Shown here piece after piece: positions 41,691 through 51,750 of a DNA stretch of 64,000 bases. Origin of the DNA: Deinococcus multiflagellatus. GTDB taxonomy: Bacteria; Deinococcota; Deinococci; Deinococcales; Deinococcaceae. The stretch is taken from assembly GCF_020166415.1 (NCBI RefSeq), contig NZ_JAIQXV010000001.1, forward strand, positions 372,001 through 436,000. The letters run 5' to 3'. Numbering within the stretch: the stretch's first letter is position 1; every line of letters begins with the position of its first letter. Both the position numbers and the translations under genes were made by a program. Below the pieces are notes generated by a model. It did no database searches. It was not told the DNA's origin and saw nothing but the letters and a program-made list of their open reading frames with translations.

Positions 41691-42317
41691 GTGACCCCCC
41701 AAGGCAGCGGCGCCGGAGACGCGGGGCCGCAGGTCATTCTGGCGTCGGGCAGCCCCCGGCGCCGGGAATTGCTGGGGCTGCTGGGGGTGCGCTTTACCGT
41801 GCAGGTCAGCGGTGAGGCCGAGGACAGCAGTGACACGGACCCCGCCCGGCTGGCGGCCGAACTGGCGCGCCTCAAGGGCCGCGCGGTGGCGCGCACGGCG
41901 CCGGGAGCCGTGGTGCTGGCGGCCGATACAGTGGTCGCCATTGAGGGTGAGCTGCTGGGCAAACCCGCCGACCGCGCCGAGAACGAGGCCTTTGTGCGCC
42001 GCCTCTCGGGGCGCACCCACGAGGTGTTCACCGGCGTGGCGGTGCTGCAAGGCGGGCGTGAACAGGTGGAGGTGGCGCGCACCGCTGTGACCTTCCGCGC
42101 CCTCAGCGACGCCGAAATCGCCTACTACGCCGCCACGGGCGAGGGCCTGGACAAGGCCGGGGGCTACGGCATTCAAGCGGTGGGCATGGCCCTGGTGGCG
42201 CGGGTGGACGGCGAATACGCCAACGTGGTGGGCCTGCCGCTGACGGTGACCACCCGCCTGCTGCGCGCCGCCGGGGTGCCGGTGTGGGGGCAGGCCGCCG
42301 GGGTGCCCGGGGCGTGA
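41691..42317 (+). CDS. maf: Maf-family nucleotide pyrophosphatase
   Basis: Hydrolyses dTTP/UTP or modified nucleotides, preventing their incorporation; linked to septum control in Bacillus. 208 residues. ILASGSPRRRELLGLLG and the Asp of LAADTVVAIEGELLGKP are the hallmarks, with SGRTHEVFTGVAVL and KAGGYGIQ following. The GTG directly follows the deoC TGA. The Gln in GGYGIQ fits the dTTP/UTP subfamily. Confidence 0.94.
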   Translation: MTPQGSGAGDAGPQVILASGSPRRRELLGLLGVRFTVQVSGEAEDSSDTDPARLAAELARLKGRAVARTAPGAVVLAADTVVAIEGELLGKPADRAENEAFVRRLSGRTHEVFTGVAVLQGGREQVEVARTAVTFRALSDAEIAYYAATGEGLDKAGGYGIQAVGMALVARVDGEYANVVGLPLTVTTRLLRAAGVPVWGQAAGVPGA

Positions 42318-43093
42318 AGGGGCGCGCCGCGCTGCTGACCCTGCTGGGGCTGCTGGCCCTGAGCATGGTCACCACCCGCTTTCAGGTGGTGCCGCCCGGC
42401 GCACTGCGCTCGGGCATTGCGCCGCTCTCGCAGCTGGCGGTGGTCTCGGCCGACAACGTGCGCCGCGCCTACCAGACCCTGGTGTCCGAGCGGCATCTGG
42501 CGGCGCAGGTGGGCACGCTGCAAAAGGAAAACGACGTGCTGCGCCAGCGCAACGAACTGCTGACCCGCGAGGTCTCGCGGCTGCGTCAGGTGGTGAAAAT
42601 CACGACCACCCAGGCGCCCAACGCCCTGGGGATTGCGCAGGTGGTGGCGGTGGACCCCAGCCCGCTGCTGGCCCGGCTGGACATCAATAAGGGCGCGCGC
42701 GACGGCGTGCGGCTGCGCATGCCGGTCACGGTGCCGCGCGGCCTGGTGGGCCAGATCACGGACGTGAGTGCGGGCCACGCCACCGTGCTGGCCCTGGTGG
42801 ACCCCGAAAGCACCGTGGGCGTGACCCTGCAGGGCAACCGGGGCGGGCGCGGCGTGGCGCGGGGGGTGCCGCCAGACCGCCTTCGCGCCCAGTTCTCGCG
42901 CTCGGTGCCGGTCAAGCCGGGCGACGTGCTGGTCACCAACAGCCTGGGGGGCGTGTTCCCGGTGGGCATTCCCGTGGGCACGGTGGAGAAGGTGCTGCCG
43001 CTGGGGCCCAACGACCTGGGCCGCACCGTGATCATCAAGCCGGCGGTGGATGTGGGCGTGGTGGAAGACGTGACGATTCTGGAGGGCCTGTGA
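42314..43093 (+). CDS. mreC: Rod-shape-determining protein MreC
   Basis: Bitopic periplasmic scaffold of the elongasome that activates PBP2. 259 residues: one N-terminal helix (about 5-22), a coiled coil (about 50-90, with VGTLQKENDVLRQRNELL), then the beta domain with VVAVDPSPLLARLDINKG, PVTVPRGLVGQI and GDVLVTNSLGGVFPVGIPVG. GTG overlaps the maf stop (GTGA). Confidence 0.94.
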   Translation: MKGRAALLTLLGLLALSMVTTRFQVVPPGALRSGIAPLSQLAVVSADNVRRAYQTLVSERHLAAQVGTLQKENDVLRQRNELLTREVSRLRQVVKITTTQAPNALGIAQVVAVDPSPLLARLDINKGARDGVRLRMPVTVPRGLVGQITDVSAGHATVLALVDPESTVGVTLQGNRGGRGVARGVPPDRLRAQFSRSVPVKPGDVLVTNSLGGVFPVGIPVGTVEKVLPLGPNDLGRTVIIKPAVDVGVVEDVTILEGL

Positions 43094-43112
43094 AGGGCCG
43101 GGGGACAGGGGC

Positions 43113-43655
43113 ATGAGGCGTGACGTTCTGCGGCCCCGGCGGGGCCCCCCGGGCTGGCTGCGCGTCGGCGCCTACGTGCTGCTGCTGCTGCTGGTCCAGG
43201 GCGTGCTCTCGCGCCTGGGCGACGCCGCTGGCCTGAGTGCCCCGGACCTGTTCCTGCTGACCGGCGCGGCGCTGGCGTGGCGCCTGAAACCGGCCTGGGC
43301 GCTGGCCGGGGCCTACAGCGCCGGGCTTATCCAGGACCTGCTGGGCGGCGGCGTGCTGGGCCTGCACGCGGCGGGCGTGATGGGCGGGGCGCTGCTGGTG
43401 CTGGGCGTGCGGCGCTACATGGCGGATTCCGGGCCCCTGCAGGCTGTGTTCACGGTGTTGCTGGCCGTGGCCGGCCAGTGGCTGATGTTCCTGCTGCTCA
43501 CCTACTGGCTGCGCTCCACGCTGGTCACGCTGGACCTGCTGCGCGGGGCCCTGCCCACGCTGCTGCTGGGCACGCTGCTGGTGTTTCCGCTGTGGGAGCG
43601 GGTGGTGAGCTGGGCCTTTGGGCCCCGCACCGGCCCCGAGGAAGGCCTGGGATGA
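43113..43655 (+). CDS. mreD: Rod-shape-determining membrane protein MreD
   Basis: Integral membrane partner of MreC, 180 residues with about five helices. Sequence is poorly conserved, but position between mreC and PBP2, length and topology make the call good. SAGLIQDLLGGGVLGLHA carries the family Asp-Leu/Gly-rich motif. A GGGG run lies upstream of the ATG. Confidence 0.88.
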   Translation: MRRDVLRPRRGPPGWLRVGAYVLLLLLVQGVLSRLGDAAGLSAPDLFLLTGAALAWRLKPAWALAGAYSAGLIQDLLGGGVLGLHAAGVMGGALLVLGVRRYMADSGPLQAVFTVLLAVAGQWLMFLLLTYWLRSTLVTLDLLRGALPTLLLGTLLVFPLWERVVSWAFGPRTGPEEGLG

Positions 43656-45703
43656 GCCGCGCCGGCGACCTGATCGACCGCCGCAAGCGCGGGCGCCGCG
43701 CCGGAACGCCCCGCGCCCGCGCCCGGCGCAAGGCGCGCCAGGGGGCCACGCGGGTGGCCTGGATTGCGCTGGGGTTCAACCTGTGTCTGCTGGGGCTGGG
43801 CGCGCGCCTGTACCAGTTGCAGGTGGTGCAGCACGACCAGTTTGCGGTGCAGTCGGCCAGCAACTACCAGCGCGACGAGATCGTGCGCGCCCTGCGCGGC
43901 GAGATCCGCACCCGCGACGGCGTGCTGCTGGCCACCAACCGCCTCGCCGTGGACCTCGTGTACACCGGGCGGCGGCGCCCCACCGACCCGGAGCAGGCCA
44001 TTCCCGCCTGGGACAAGATCGTCTATCTGGCCGGGATTGGGGGCGACGTGCTGGTCAACGGTCAGCCGCGCGAGCCCAATTTCGAGCGCGAAACCGAAAC
44101 GGTGCTGTCGCGCAACATCCCCCAGGACAAGCTGGCCGCCCTGTACGAATACACCGTGCTGGTGCCCAGCCTGGAACTGCGCGAGCGCGTGGAGCGCGTT
44201 TACCCCCAGGGCAAGATGGCCGGGCACCTGCTGGGCTACGTGCAGGAAGCCACCGAGACCCAGGTGAAGGACGACGGCTACGCCCCCGGCGATCTGGTGG
44301 GCCGCTCCGGGCTGGAATACAGCCTGCAAAGCACCTTGCAGGGCAAAAATGGCCTGCGCCGCCGCGAAGTCACGGCCGGGGGCAAGCCGCAGACCGAGCG
44401 GGTGATTGACCCCGGCACCAAGGGGCAGGACGTGACCCTGACCATTGATTCGCTGCTGCAACGCACCGCAGAGCGGGCGCTTCGAGAAGGTTTGGCAGAT
44501 GTGAATGCCGGACGTGTCAAGCATGGCAAGCCGCCCGAGCCCTACACACGCGGCGCCATCATTGCCATTGACCCGCGCACCAATGAAGTCCTGGCAATGG
44601 CCAGCAGCCCGGCCTACGACCCCAACTGGTTTGCCCGCGTGCCCAGCGCCGATCCGGCCGCCAAGAACTGGGCCATAGACTCCACGCGTCCCCTGGCCAA
44701 ACTGGACGCCGTGACCAGCAACCGCGTGGTGCAGGAGTACAACCCCGGCAGCGTGTTCAAGATCGCCACCACCCTGATGTATGTGGAAAAGTGGGGCAAT
44801 TTCACCCTGCCGTGCAATCCGGTCTATTACTACGGGCGCTCGGCCAAACGGAACTGGGCGCGGTTTCCCCTGGGCATGGTGGACGCCCGGCTCGCCATCT
44901 CCTATTCCTGTAACCCCTGGTACTACGATTCGGCCGTTCGCGCTGGCCCCAGCGACTACGCGCACCAGCTCAAGACACGCCTGACCGAACTGGGCTACAA
45001 CAGCCCCACGGGTCTGGAATTGGTGGGCGAAAAGACCGGGCGCCTGATGGTCCCGGAGGAATACACCAACCCGCAGTTTCCCTGGTTTCCGGGGTTTGCC
45101 CTCAACATGAGCATTGGACAGGGCGATGTGGACGTGACCCCGGCGCAGGTGGTCTCGGTGATGTCCACAATCATCAACGACGGTCAGAAACGGCCGCTGA
45201 CGGTCCTCAAGGCCATTGGGGGCAAGGTGCAGCCCCGCAAGCCGGCAGTGAGTGTGGTGCGCAAGGGCAACACGCAGGTGTTCCAATTGGTCAAAGAAGG
45301 CATGAGTGGCACCACGGCCGGCACCCGCTACGGCACGGCCCAGCATGAGATCGGCCCACGGCTGTTTCCGGTCCGCACAGGCGGCAAAACAGGCACCGCA
45401 CAAAACGGTCTGAGTCAGAGAAATGGCCTGGCCTACACCCATGCGTGGTACGAGGGCTATGGCCCCCTGGGCAGCCCCAATTTTGCCGTCGTGGCCTTTT
45501 TCCAGAACGGCGGCGAAGGGTCAGGCCCAGCCCTGAAGGCCGTGAAAAAGATGTTCGCCGCGCGCTGGTGCGTGACCCTGGATGACAAAGGCAGCGCCCT
45601 GCCGCTGAACACCCAGCAGCCGTGTACGGGCGAACTGGACCAGATGCATCAGGTTTACAAGACCCGGGCCGCACGCGCAAAAGCACCAGCGGCCAAGCCG
45701 TAG
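43652..45703 (+). CDS. mrdA: Penicillin-binding protein 2 (elongation transpeptidase)
   Basis: Class B PBP that cross-links lateral wall peptidoglycan with RodA. 683 residues. A basic cytoplasmic N-terminus and one helix (about 35-55) precede the dimerisation domain; the transpeptidase domain has S367-V-F-K370 (YNPGSVFK), S419-C-N421 (SYSCN) and K579-T-G (GGKTGTAQ). ATG overlaps the mreD stop (ATGA). No rodA is seen in the window. Base composition drops slightly in the second half but the frame is continuous. Confidence 0.95.
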   Translation: MSRAGDLIDRRKRGRRAGTPRARARRKARQGATRVAWIALGFNLCLLGLGARLYQLQVVQHDQFAVQSASNYQRDEIVRALRGEIRTRDGVLLATNRLAVDLVYTGRRRPTDPEQAIPAWDKIVYLAGIGGDVLVNGQPREPNFERETETVLSRNIPQDKLAALYEYTVLVPSLELRERVERVYPQGKMAGHLLGYVQEATETQVKDDGYAPGDLVGRSGLEYSLQSTLQGKNGLRRREVTAGGKPQTERVIDPGTKGQDVTLTIDSLLQRTAERALREGLADVNAGRVKHGKPPEPYTRGAIIAIDPRTNEVLAMASSPAYDPNWFARVPSADPAAKNWAIDSTRPLAKLDAVTSNRVVQEYNPGSVFKIATTLMYVEKWGNFTLPCNPVYYYGRSAKRNWARFPLGMVDARLAISYSCNPWYYDSAVRAGPSDYAHQLKTRLTELGYNSPTGLELVGEKTGRLMVPEEYTNPQFPWFPGFALNMSIGQGDVDVTPAQVVSVMSTIINDGQKRPLTVLKAIGGKVQPRKPAVSVVRKGNTQVFQLVKEGMSGTTAGTRYGTAQHEIGPRLFPVRTGGKTGTAQNGLSQRNGLAYTHAWYEGYGPLGSPNFAVVAFFQNGGEGSGPALKAVKKMFAARWCVTLDDKGSALPLNTQQPCTGELDQMHQVYKTRAARAKAPAAKP

Positions 45704-45748
45704 GCAAAGTGGCGCGCCAGGGGCGGGGCGGTCTTTTACGCTGGAGGA

Positions 45749-46465
45749 ATGCGCCGATCTCTTCTGAGCCTGTGCACCGCGCTGGGCGTTTCGTTGAGCT
45801 GCGCCACAGACGCGCCGCCTGTGGTCTTTCCCACCCTGCCTGCCGCTGGCGCCAGTGTACAGGCGCTGGTGCCGCGTGGCTGGGTGATCGAGAAGCGGCT
45901 GAACGCAGATTTTAACGGCGACCACATGGCCGATACCCTGCTGGTGCTGCGGATGAATGACCCTCGCAATCTCTTGAGGAAACCCGCCGGCTTTGCGCTG
46001 GGCGCGTGGCCGCTGAACACGAATCCCCGCTTGCTGGTGGGCGCCTTCGGCCAGCGTTCAGGCGGATACCGCCTGGCGTTTCAGAGCCGGGTGATTCCCC
46101 GCCATGAGGAGGCCACCATGAGTGACCCCTTCGAGGCCCTGAACCTGCGCCCAGGCGGCTTTTCCCTGCTGCTGACTGAGTTTTTCAGCGCCGGCTCATG
46201 GACAGAAAGCAGCGTGATCTTCACCGTGCGTTTTCAGGATGGCTGTTTCCGGGTGATCGGCTATGACCGCACCACCCATGAGCGCAACACTGGCCGCACC
46301 GACCTGCTCAGCGTGAACTTTCTGACCGGGCGGCAGCAAGAAGTGTTCAGCAGTTGGACGGCCGACATGCGGGAGCAGCGATCAGAACGGTGGTCGGCGT
46401 ACCCAGGCCCCCGGCGCGTGTGTCTTGAGCAGGTGACAGATGGCCTGAAGTTTCTGCGCGAGTGA
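45749..46465 (+). CDS. Hypothetical secreted protein with FG-GAP/EF-hand-like motif
   Basis: 238 residues. Signal-like N-terminus MRRSLLSLCTALGVSLSCA, possibly a lipobox (LSCA). The segment NADFNGDHMADTLLVLR has the D-x-N-G-D-x-x-x-D pattern of FG-GAP or calcium loops. The remainder is beta-rich with FSLLLTEFFSAG and VRFQDGCFRVIGYDRT. No named family. The start has both a TACGCT -10 box 6 nt away and GGAGGA between, so the GGAGGA may be in the 5' flank rather than in mRNA. Confidence 0.7.
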   Translation: MRRSLLSLCTALGVSLSCATDAPPVVFPTLPAAGASVQALVPRGWVIEKRLNADFNGDHMADTLLVLRMNDPRNLLRKPAGFALGAWPLNTNPRLLVGAFGQRSGGYRLAFQSRVIPRHEEATMSDPFEALNLRPGGFSLLLTEFFSAGSWTESSVIFTVRFQDGCFRVIGYDRTTHERNTGRTDLLSVNFLTGRQQEVFSSWTADMREQRSERWSAYPGPRRVCLEQVTDGLKFLRE

Positions 46466-46474
46466 TAGCGCTCA

Positions 46475-46601
46475 CCACATGACCTGAAGGCGAAGCTTTT
46501 AGGTCATGTGGTTCGAGCGGCGCGAGTGACCGCGGTAGAGGGCGATGGGCGTGGCGTAGAGGGGAGGAAAGCACCCCTCAACGGAACGCAAGACCGCTGT
46601 C
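46475..46601 (+). repeat. Hairpin element with GAGCGGCGCGAG motif, copy 2
   Basis: CCACATGACCT (46475-46485) pairs perfectly with AGGTCATGTGG (46501-46511). It is followed by TCGAGCGGCGCGAGTGACCGCG-type sequence and ends with ACCGCTGTC (46593-46601), in the same order as 22825-22947. Confidence 0.75.
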
Positions 46602-46640
46602 TGTGCGGCGCGGCCCGTCCCTCCACTGCGGCGCAGCTGC

Positions 46641-47339
46641 TTACCCGGGGCGCGTCGTGCGCTGCTCAATGCGCTTTTCGGGCGCCGGGTTATGCACCAC
46701 GCGCTGCACGAAAATGCCGGGGGTGTCCACCTCATCGGGGTCCAGCTGGCCGATCTCCACGAGTTCTTCCACCTCGGCCACGGTTACCCGGCCGCAGGTG
46801 GCGGCCATGGGGTTAAAGTTGCGCGCGGTCTTGCGGTACACGAGGTTGCCGGCGCGGTCGCCCTTCCAGGCCTTGACCAGCGCCACATCGGCGCGGATGC
46901 CGCGCTCCAGGATGTAGGTTTCGCCGTCGAAGTCCTTGTGCTCCTTGCCGTCGGCCACCACGGTGCCCACGCCCGTTTTCGTGTAGAAGCCGGGAATGCC
47001 GGCGCCGCCGGCGCGCATGCGCTCGGCCAGCGTGCCCTGGGGGGTGAATTCCAGTTCCAGTTCGCCGGCCAGGAACTGCCGCTCGAACTCCTTGTTCTCG
47101 CCCACGTAGCTGGAGATCATCTTGCGGATCTGGCGGGTTTCCAGCAGCAGCCCCAGGCCCCAGCCGTCCACGCCCGCGTTGTTGCTCACGGCGGTCAGGT
47201 CCCGGGCCCCGGTCTCGCGCAGGGCCAGGATCAGCTGTTCGGGAATGCCGCACAGCCCGAAGCCCCCCACCGCAATGGTCTGACCGTCGCGCACCACATC
47301 GGCCAGGGCCGCCCGAGCGTCTGAGTACACCTTGTTCAT
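46641..47339 (-). CDS. scoA: 3-oxoacid/acyl CoA-transferase subunit A
   Basis: Alpha subunit of a succinyl-CoA:3-ketoacid or similar CoA-transferase. 232 residues. The signature AVGGFGLCGIPEQLI is near the N-terminus, with SNNAGVDGWGLGLLL and MAATCGRVTVAEVEELVE later. The catalytic Glu is on the B subunit, which is not adjacent: a dispersed hairpin repeat follows instead. ATG 47339 follows TACACT by 8 nt (leaderless-like). Confidence 0.9.
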   Translation of the reverse strand: MNKVYSDARAALADVVRDGQTIAVGGFGLCGIPEQLILALRETGARDLTAVSNNAGVDGWGLGLLLETRQIRKMISSYVGENKEFERQFLAGELELEFTPQGTLAERMRAGGAGIPGFYTKTGVGTVVADGKEHKDFDGETYILERGIRADVALVKAWKGDRAGNLVYRKTARNFNPMAATCGRVTVAEVEELVEIGQLDPDEVDTPGIFVQRVVHNPAPEKRIEQRTTRPG

Positions 47340-47466
47340 TGCCAGACAGTGTACGGCACAACACCTAACGGGCGTTTGGTCTGCCTGGGCGCCCGCCCAG
47401 TGCCGGTGACAACCCGGCGTCATGGGCTTGGCGGGCGGACGCCCCTCCACACACCTGCGCCCCGCC

Positions 47467-48672
47467 CTACTTGGGCAGGCCGCCCACCGTGGTCAGGGTG
47501 ACACCCCGGGCGCGGGCGTAGCGCAGGAAGTCGCGCAGAACGTCCAGCATCTCGGGGGCGTTGTCGTGCAGCAGCACAATGCCGCCGGGGCGCAGGTGCT
47601 GCTGGTAGCGGGCCTGCAACACCTGATCGCCAGGGTTCTGGAAGTCGCCGGGGTCGTTGGTCCAGAACACCGTGGTCAGGCCCAGGGAGCGCGCCACCGC
47701 CAGCGTGGTGGGCGTGTAGTCGCCCCCCGGCGGGCGAAAGTACCGCACTGGGCGGCCCGTCAGGCTGCTCAGGAGCGTGTTGGCCCACTGCAGTTCGTCG
47801 CGCGCCGCGCCCGGCGACAGGGGCGGCAAGCGCACATGGTGGTAGGTGTGGTTACCCACCTCGTGGCCCTGGGCCACCATGTCGCGCACGAAGTACGGAT
47901 AGGCCTGGGCATTGCGGCCAATCACGAAAAAGGTGGCGTGCATGCCGCTGCGCCGCAGCAGGTCCAGCAGCAGCGGCTCGTAGAGGGGATGCGGCGCGTC
48001 GTCGAAGGTCAGGGCGGCCACATTCGACGCGTCCCGGCGGCCCCGGTACAGCAGGCCGCCGTGGACGCCCCCGGCCACCAGGGCCGTGGTGGCGGTCACC
48101 TGCGCCCGGCTGGCCGCCGCTGCGCGGGGGGCCGCTTCGCCGGGCACCAGGGCGGGGCTGGCCTCGGGCACGCGGTCCGGGTCGCGCTCGGTGGGCAGGG
48201 CGCTGGGGCCCGGATTCACCCACTGGCGCTCGTAGGCCGCGCGCCCGGCGGTCCACGCCTGAAAATCGGCCAGGCGGGTGCGCGGTACGCTGGCGGTCAG
48301 CAGGGGCAGCGGGCCCCCGAAACCGGCGTAGGTGCCGGCGTCGTACACGCTCAGGTCCACCTCGCTCAGGTCCGGGCGGGCGGCCAGCACCCGCGCCGCC
48401 ACCAGCGCCGACAGCGCGCGCGCCTGATCATGGCGCGCCGCGTTTAGCGTGATCACTGCGTGGGCCACGGTGATAAACCCGTTGCCCAGCACATGCACAC
48501 TCTGCACCTCGGGCACGGGGGGCACCAGGGTCAGGGTGGGCAGCGCGGGGGCCGGACGGGTGCCCGGGGCCACCGGCTGCACCTGCCCAGGCAGTGGGGG
48601 TGCAGCGTGGGCCGGGACCAGCAGTCCGGCCAGCAGCACGCCGAGGAGGGCCCAGCGGCGCCCTCCCCTCAC
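47467..48672 (-). CDS. Secreted polysaccharide deacetylase (NodB domain)
   Basis: 401 residues: signal peptide (about 1-23), a unique region of about 190 residues, then a NodB domain (about 218-398) with D224-D225 (LTFDDAPHP), H275-x3-H279 (GNHTYHH), RPPGGDYTP and [10 protein letters not shown], all intact. A metal-dependent deacetylase on peptidoglycan or an exopolysaccharide. The N-terminal part has [18 protein letters not shown] and no named family. Its GTG overlaps the stop of the transglutaminase-like gene (GTGA), so they are coupled. Confidence 0.9.
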   Translation of the reverse strand: MRGGRRWALLGVLLAGLLVPAHAAPPLPGQVQPVAPGTRPAPALPTLTLVPPVPEVQSVHVLGNGFITVAHAVITLNAARHDQARALSALVAARVLAARPDLSEVDLSVYDAGTYAGFGGPLPLLTASVPRTRLADFQAWTAGRAAYERQWVNPGPSALPTERDPDRVPEASPALVPGEAAPRAAAASRAQVTATTALVAGGVHGGLLYRGRRDASNVAALTFDDAPHPLYEPLLLDLLRRSGMHATFFVIGRNAQAYPYFVRDMVAQGHEVGNHTYHHVRLPPLSPGAARDELQWANTLLSSLTGRPVRYFRPPGGDYTPTTLAVARSLGLTTVFWTNDPGDFQNPGDQVLQARYQQHLRPGGIVLLHDNAPEMLDVLRDFLRYARARGVTLTTVGGLPK

Positions 48673-49736
48673 CGGGTCTCCGCAGTGTCCCGGGTCTGTC
48701 CGGCCCAGGCCACGTTCGCCTGTACCCCGGCGGGCGTGTGGCCCTGCGCGGCGTACAGCGCGCCAGCGGCGCGGTACTGGGCGCGGGCCTGGGCCGTGCG
48801 GCCCAGCTTACGCAGCACCGTGCCCAGCACGCCGGCAGCCAGGGCGTTGCGCGGTTCCTCGCGCAGGGCGCGGCGCAGCAGGGCCTCACTGGTGGCCAGG
48901 CCCTGTGGCGTGGCGCGGCCGGTGCCGGTGCCCAGCACGCCGCCCGGCGTCCGCTCGGCGCGGTAGTAGTCGTACTGCGAGCGCAGATACCCCAGGCTCA
49001 GGGTGCCGAACTGCTCGGGCTTGACCTCGCCCGCCGCGCCCTGCAGGCGGTAGGCCACCATGCGGTCGCCCTGAAACTGCGGCGCCACGAACCGCCAGCC
49101 GCCCGCCACCCAGCCCAGCAGGCCCTGGTGGCGCGCAAACGGGGTGGGCTCGCTGGCGTCCACCTGCACGTCGCCGCCCGGCAGGCGCAGCACGCTGGTC
49201 ACATGGCCCAGGTTGCTTTCCTGCCCGGTCTGGCTTTTCCAGACCATCACCAGCCCGGCGCGCAGGCCCGTGCCCTGCAGCAGCCCGGCCAGCAGGGTGC
49301 TTTGTAGCAGGCACTGGCGCTCGCCGTATTGAACCACGCTGGCAAATTCAAAGCCGCGCTCCAGGCTGAAGCGGGGAATAGCCGCCTTGAGAAAGCGGTG
49401 GGCCCAGGCCGCCGTGTCCAGGGCGAGGCGCTCGCGCTCGGCACCGCTGGCGGCCTGCAGGCGGGCGCGGCGGGCGGTCAGCGCCGCGTCCAGGGTGGCG
49501 GCGCCCTCCAGCCGCACCGACGAGCGGCGGTAGGCCTCGGCCAGCCACGCGCCGAAATCGCCCTGCAGGCCTGCGCGCGCGTAGGACTCGGCGGTCAGGG
49601 CCCGCAGCGCCGGGCTGCCCAGACGCAGATCGGCAGGTGCGGGCGGGGCCACGGGGGCCGCCGCCAGGGCCACCGGGGGGGAAGTCAGTGCCAGCGAGGC
49701 CGCCAGTACGGGAAACCACCGAGAACGTCCAAACAT
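48669..49736 (-). CDS. Secreted transglutaminase-like protein with C-terminal TPR-like helices
   Basis: 355 residues with signal peptide about 1-26. The middle has a transglutaminase-type triad: Cys in [20 protein letters not shown], His in [14 protein letters not shown] and Asp in [11 protein letters not shown]. The C-terminus (about 280-345) has [18 protein letters not shown] and [18 protein letters not shown]-like. Activity could be protease, amidase or transamidase; only the fold is inferred. ATG 49736 has GAGG upstream. It is translationally coupled to the deacetylase downstream. Confidence 0.75.
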   Translation of the reverse strand: MFGRSRWFPVLAASLALTSPPVALAAAPVAPPAPADLRLGSPALRALTAESYARAGLQGDFGAWLAEAYRRSSVRLEGAATLDAALTARRARLQAASGAERERLALDTAAWAHRFLKAAIPRFSLERGFEFASVVQYGERQCLLQSTLLAGLLQGTGLRAGLVMVWKSQTGQESNLGHVTSVLRLPGGDVQVDASEPTPFARHQGLLGWVAGGWRFVAPQFQGDRMVAYRLQGAAGEVKPEQFGTLSLGYLRSQYDYYRAERTPGGVLGTGTGRATPQGLATSEALLRRALREEPRNALAAGVLGTVLRKLGRTAQARAQYRAAGALYAAQGHTPAGVQANVAWAGQTRDTAETR

Positions 49737-49871
49737 GAGGTTACCTCTTTGGGGCACGCGGCCCCGGTCTTTCTAACGCTGAACGGCACCCCACGCTGTA
49801 GCGGGCGCCCCATCCATCCTCTGCCGCTTCCTGCCTTCAAGCGGCCACCCTGTGCCCACCACCTCCACCCA

Positions 49872-51026
49872 CTAGAGTTTCAGAATCAAGCCACGCCGGG
49901 CAAGGTACGCCAGCCCCAGCCAGACCGCCAGCAGGTAGGCCCCTGTATAGGTCCACCCCCCGCCCACCGGCCCCAGGTGCCGCTGCGCCAGGGTCAGCAG
50001 CGCGGCGCCCATGGGCTGCGCCCGCCCGGTCCAGCCCACCAGCCAGTCTTGCAGAATCCACACCTTGACCAGAATGGGCAGCACATAGGCCACCAGGGCG
50101 TTGCGCCCCGGAATGGTCAGCGGCGCCAGCACCGCGGCACCCCCGCGCACCCGGCCCGAATCCGCCAACAGCCAGCAGATCAGCAGGCCCAGCATGCCCA
50201 GCCCCGCGCAGGTGAAGATGTACGGCGGGGTCCACAGCGTCTTGCTCAGGGGCGGCCCACCCAGCGAGGCCCAGGCGACACCCAGCGCCGCGAGCCCCAC
50301 CCCCACGGGCAACAGGGCCCAGATCTGCCGGGGCTCGCGCGTGGCCAGGGGGCGGGCGGCCAGGGCGCCCAGCAGCACCAGCGCGGTGGTGGGAATCACC
50401 GACAGCAACCCACGCAGCCCCAGCGGCGAGAGCCACTGGTCGTTGACCGCCTGCACAGGGTTACGCAGTTCGTCCAGAATGCCGGTGCCCGCCGGGTGGG
50501 TGCCCACGGTCAGGAACGCGGCGTACAGCGCCAGCAGCAGCAGCGCCACCAGCGCCTGGGTGCGCGCGCGCAGGGGGGCCAGCAGCGCCCCGCACAGCGT
50601 GGCCAGGGCAATCAGTTGCAGCACGCCCAGCCCCAGGGTGAGGCGGTGGGCGGTCACACTGCTCACAAAGGCCCCCAGCAGGTACAGCAGCGCGGCCCGT
50701 TCCAGCACTCGGCGCAGGCGCGCCCCGCCTGTCAGGCCCGCGCGGGTCATGGCGGCCAGCGAGAACGGCAGGGCCGCCCCGGCACACAGCAGGAACCACG
50801 GAAACACCAGATCGGTCAGGGTCAGGCCGCCAAAAGGCGCGTGCTGAAGCTGCGCGGGGGTGGCACTCCCCAGCGCCACGTTGTTCACCAGCAGCATCAG
50901 CATGACCGTCAGGCCACGAAAGGCGTCCAGGGCAGTCAGGCGCCCGCTGGCCGGGGTCACCCGCCCGGCGCTGCTGGCCAGCGCAGAAGAGGGCACAGAG
51001 CCAGTGGGCAGGGTGGGCGCGGCCAT
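49872..51026 (-). CDS. Multi-pass membrane protein, DUF5009/HGSNAT-like acyltransferase
   Basis: 384 residues with about ten hydrophobic segments. The N-terminal [21 protein letters not shown] and [22 protein letters not shown] match the family of heparan-alpha-glucosaminide N-acetyltransferase and bacterial DUF5009 proteins; [15 protein letters not shown] is near the C-terminus. The family His is expected near the second motif but is not evident. ATG 51026 follows TACAGT by 6 nt (leaderless). It probably acylates or moves an acetyl group across the membrane onto a glycan; this is inference. Confidence 0.8.
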   Translation of the reverse strand: MAAPTLPTGSVPSSALASSAGRVTPASGRLTALDAFRGLTVMLMLLVNNVALGSATPAQLQHAPFGGLTLTDLVFPWFLLCAGAALPFSLAAMTRAGLTGGARLRRVLERAALLYLLGAFVSSVTAHRLTLGLGVLQLIALATLCGALLAPLRARTQALVALLLLALYAAFLTVGTHPAGTGILDELRNPVQAVNDQWLSPLGLRGLLSVIPTTALVLLGALAARPLATREPRQIWALLPVGVGLAALGVAWASLGGPPLSKTLWTPPYIFTCAGLGMLGLLICWLLADSGRVRGGAAVLAPLTIPGRNALVAYVLPILVKVWILQDWLVGWTGRAQPMGAALLTLAQRHLGPVGGGWTYTGAYLLAVWLGLAYLARRGLILKL

Positions 51027-51252
51027 ACCGCCACTGTAGGCCCGCGTCCCCCGCCCCGACATGACAGCGCGGCGAGGCCCACCTAAGCCCGATGAGAAAC
51101 GGGCCCCTGTGCCGTGAGCAACTCCCTATCCCCGCTGAGAAACGGAGGGAGGGAGGGGTGGAGCCGAGGTCGAGTGCCCCCCACCACCCGTAGGAAACGC
51201 GGCCAGCAACACGGTTGAGTCGCTCATGGCCTGTCCCCTGCTGGCTCTGCCG

Positions 51253-51750
51253 TTAACGCGGCTGGCTGCTCAGGACCATCACGTAAGCGGTGCCGCGCGA
51301 CCCCTGGACCACGGCGGCGCCCACATTGGTGTAGCGGCCCTCATTCATCCAGAAGCAGTGCACCGGGGAATTCAGCCACCAGCGGACCGCGCTTTCGGGG
51401 TTTACGCCGCTGCCCATGAAGATGATCTCGGTCACACTGACCGCATTGACCCCGGTGCTGGCCGCGCGCACGCGCGGGGTGCTGCCCCCGGCCCCGGTGT
51501 GGCTGATGCGCCCGGTAGCGCTCATGTACGCCGCCTGTTGCCGCGCGGCGGCCGCCAGCGCCGGGGTGTACGTTAACCGGCCCGCCACCGGCCGTTTGCC
51601 GCTGCCGGGGCAGCTGACCCCCTGGGAACGCACCTCGTTCAGGCGCGAGACAAGCTGGCTTTCGGCCGTGGTCTGGGCTGCAGCGGGCGTTGCCAGCGCC
51701 ACGAGGGCCGCCAGCGTGCCCAGCAGCCGCTGGGGGGTCACGTTCAGCAT
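51253..51750 (-). CDS. Secreted CAP-domain protein
   Basis: 165 residues. Signal peptide about 1-25 (ALATPAAAQ). CAP/SCP domain with [63 protein letters not shown] in parts and NVGAAVVQG; the His and Glu of the cavity are in ISHTGAGG and VTEII. Molecular role unknown for most bacterial CAP proteins. ATG 51750 follows TAAGAT by 8 nt. Confidence 0.87.
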   Translation of the reverse strand: MLNVTPQRLLGTLAALVALATPAAAQTTAESQLVSRLNEVRSQGVSCPGSGKRPVAGRLTYTPALAAAARQQAAYMSATGRISHTGAGGSTPRVRAASTGVNAVSVTEIIFMGSGVNPESAVRWWLNSPVHCFWMNEGRYTNVGAAVVQGSRGTAYVMVLSSQPR

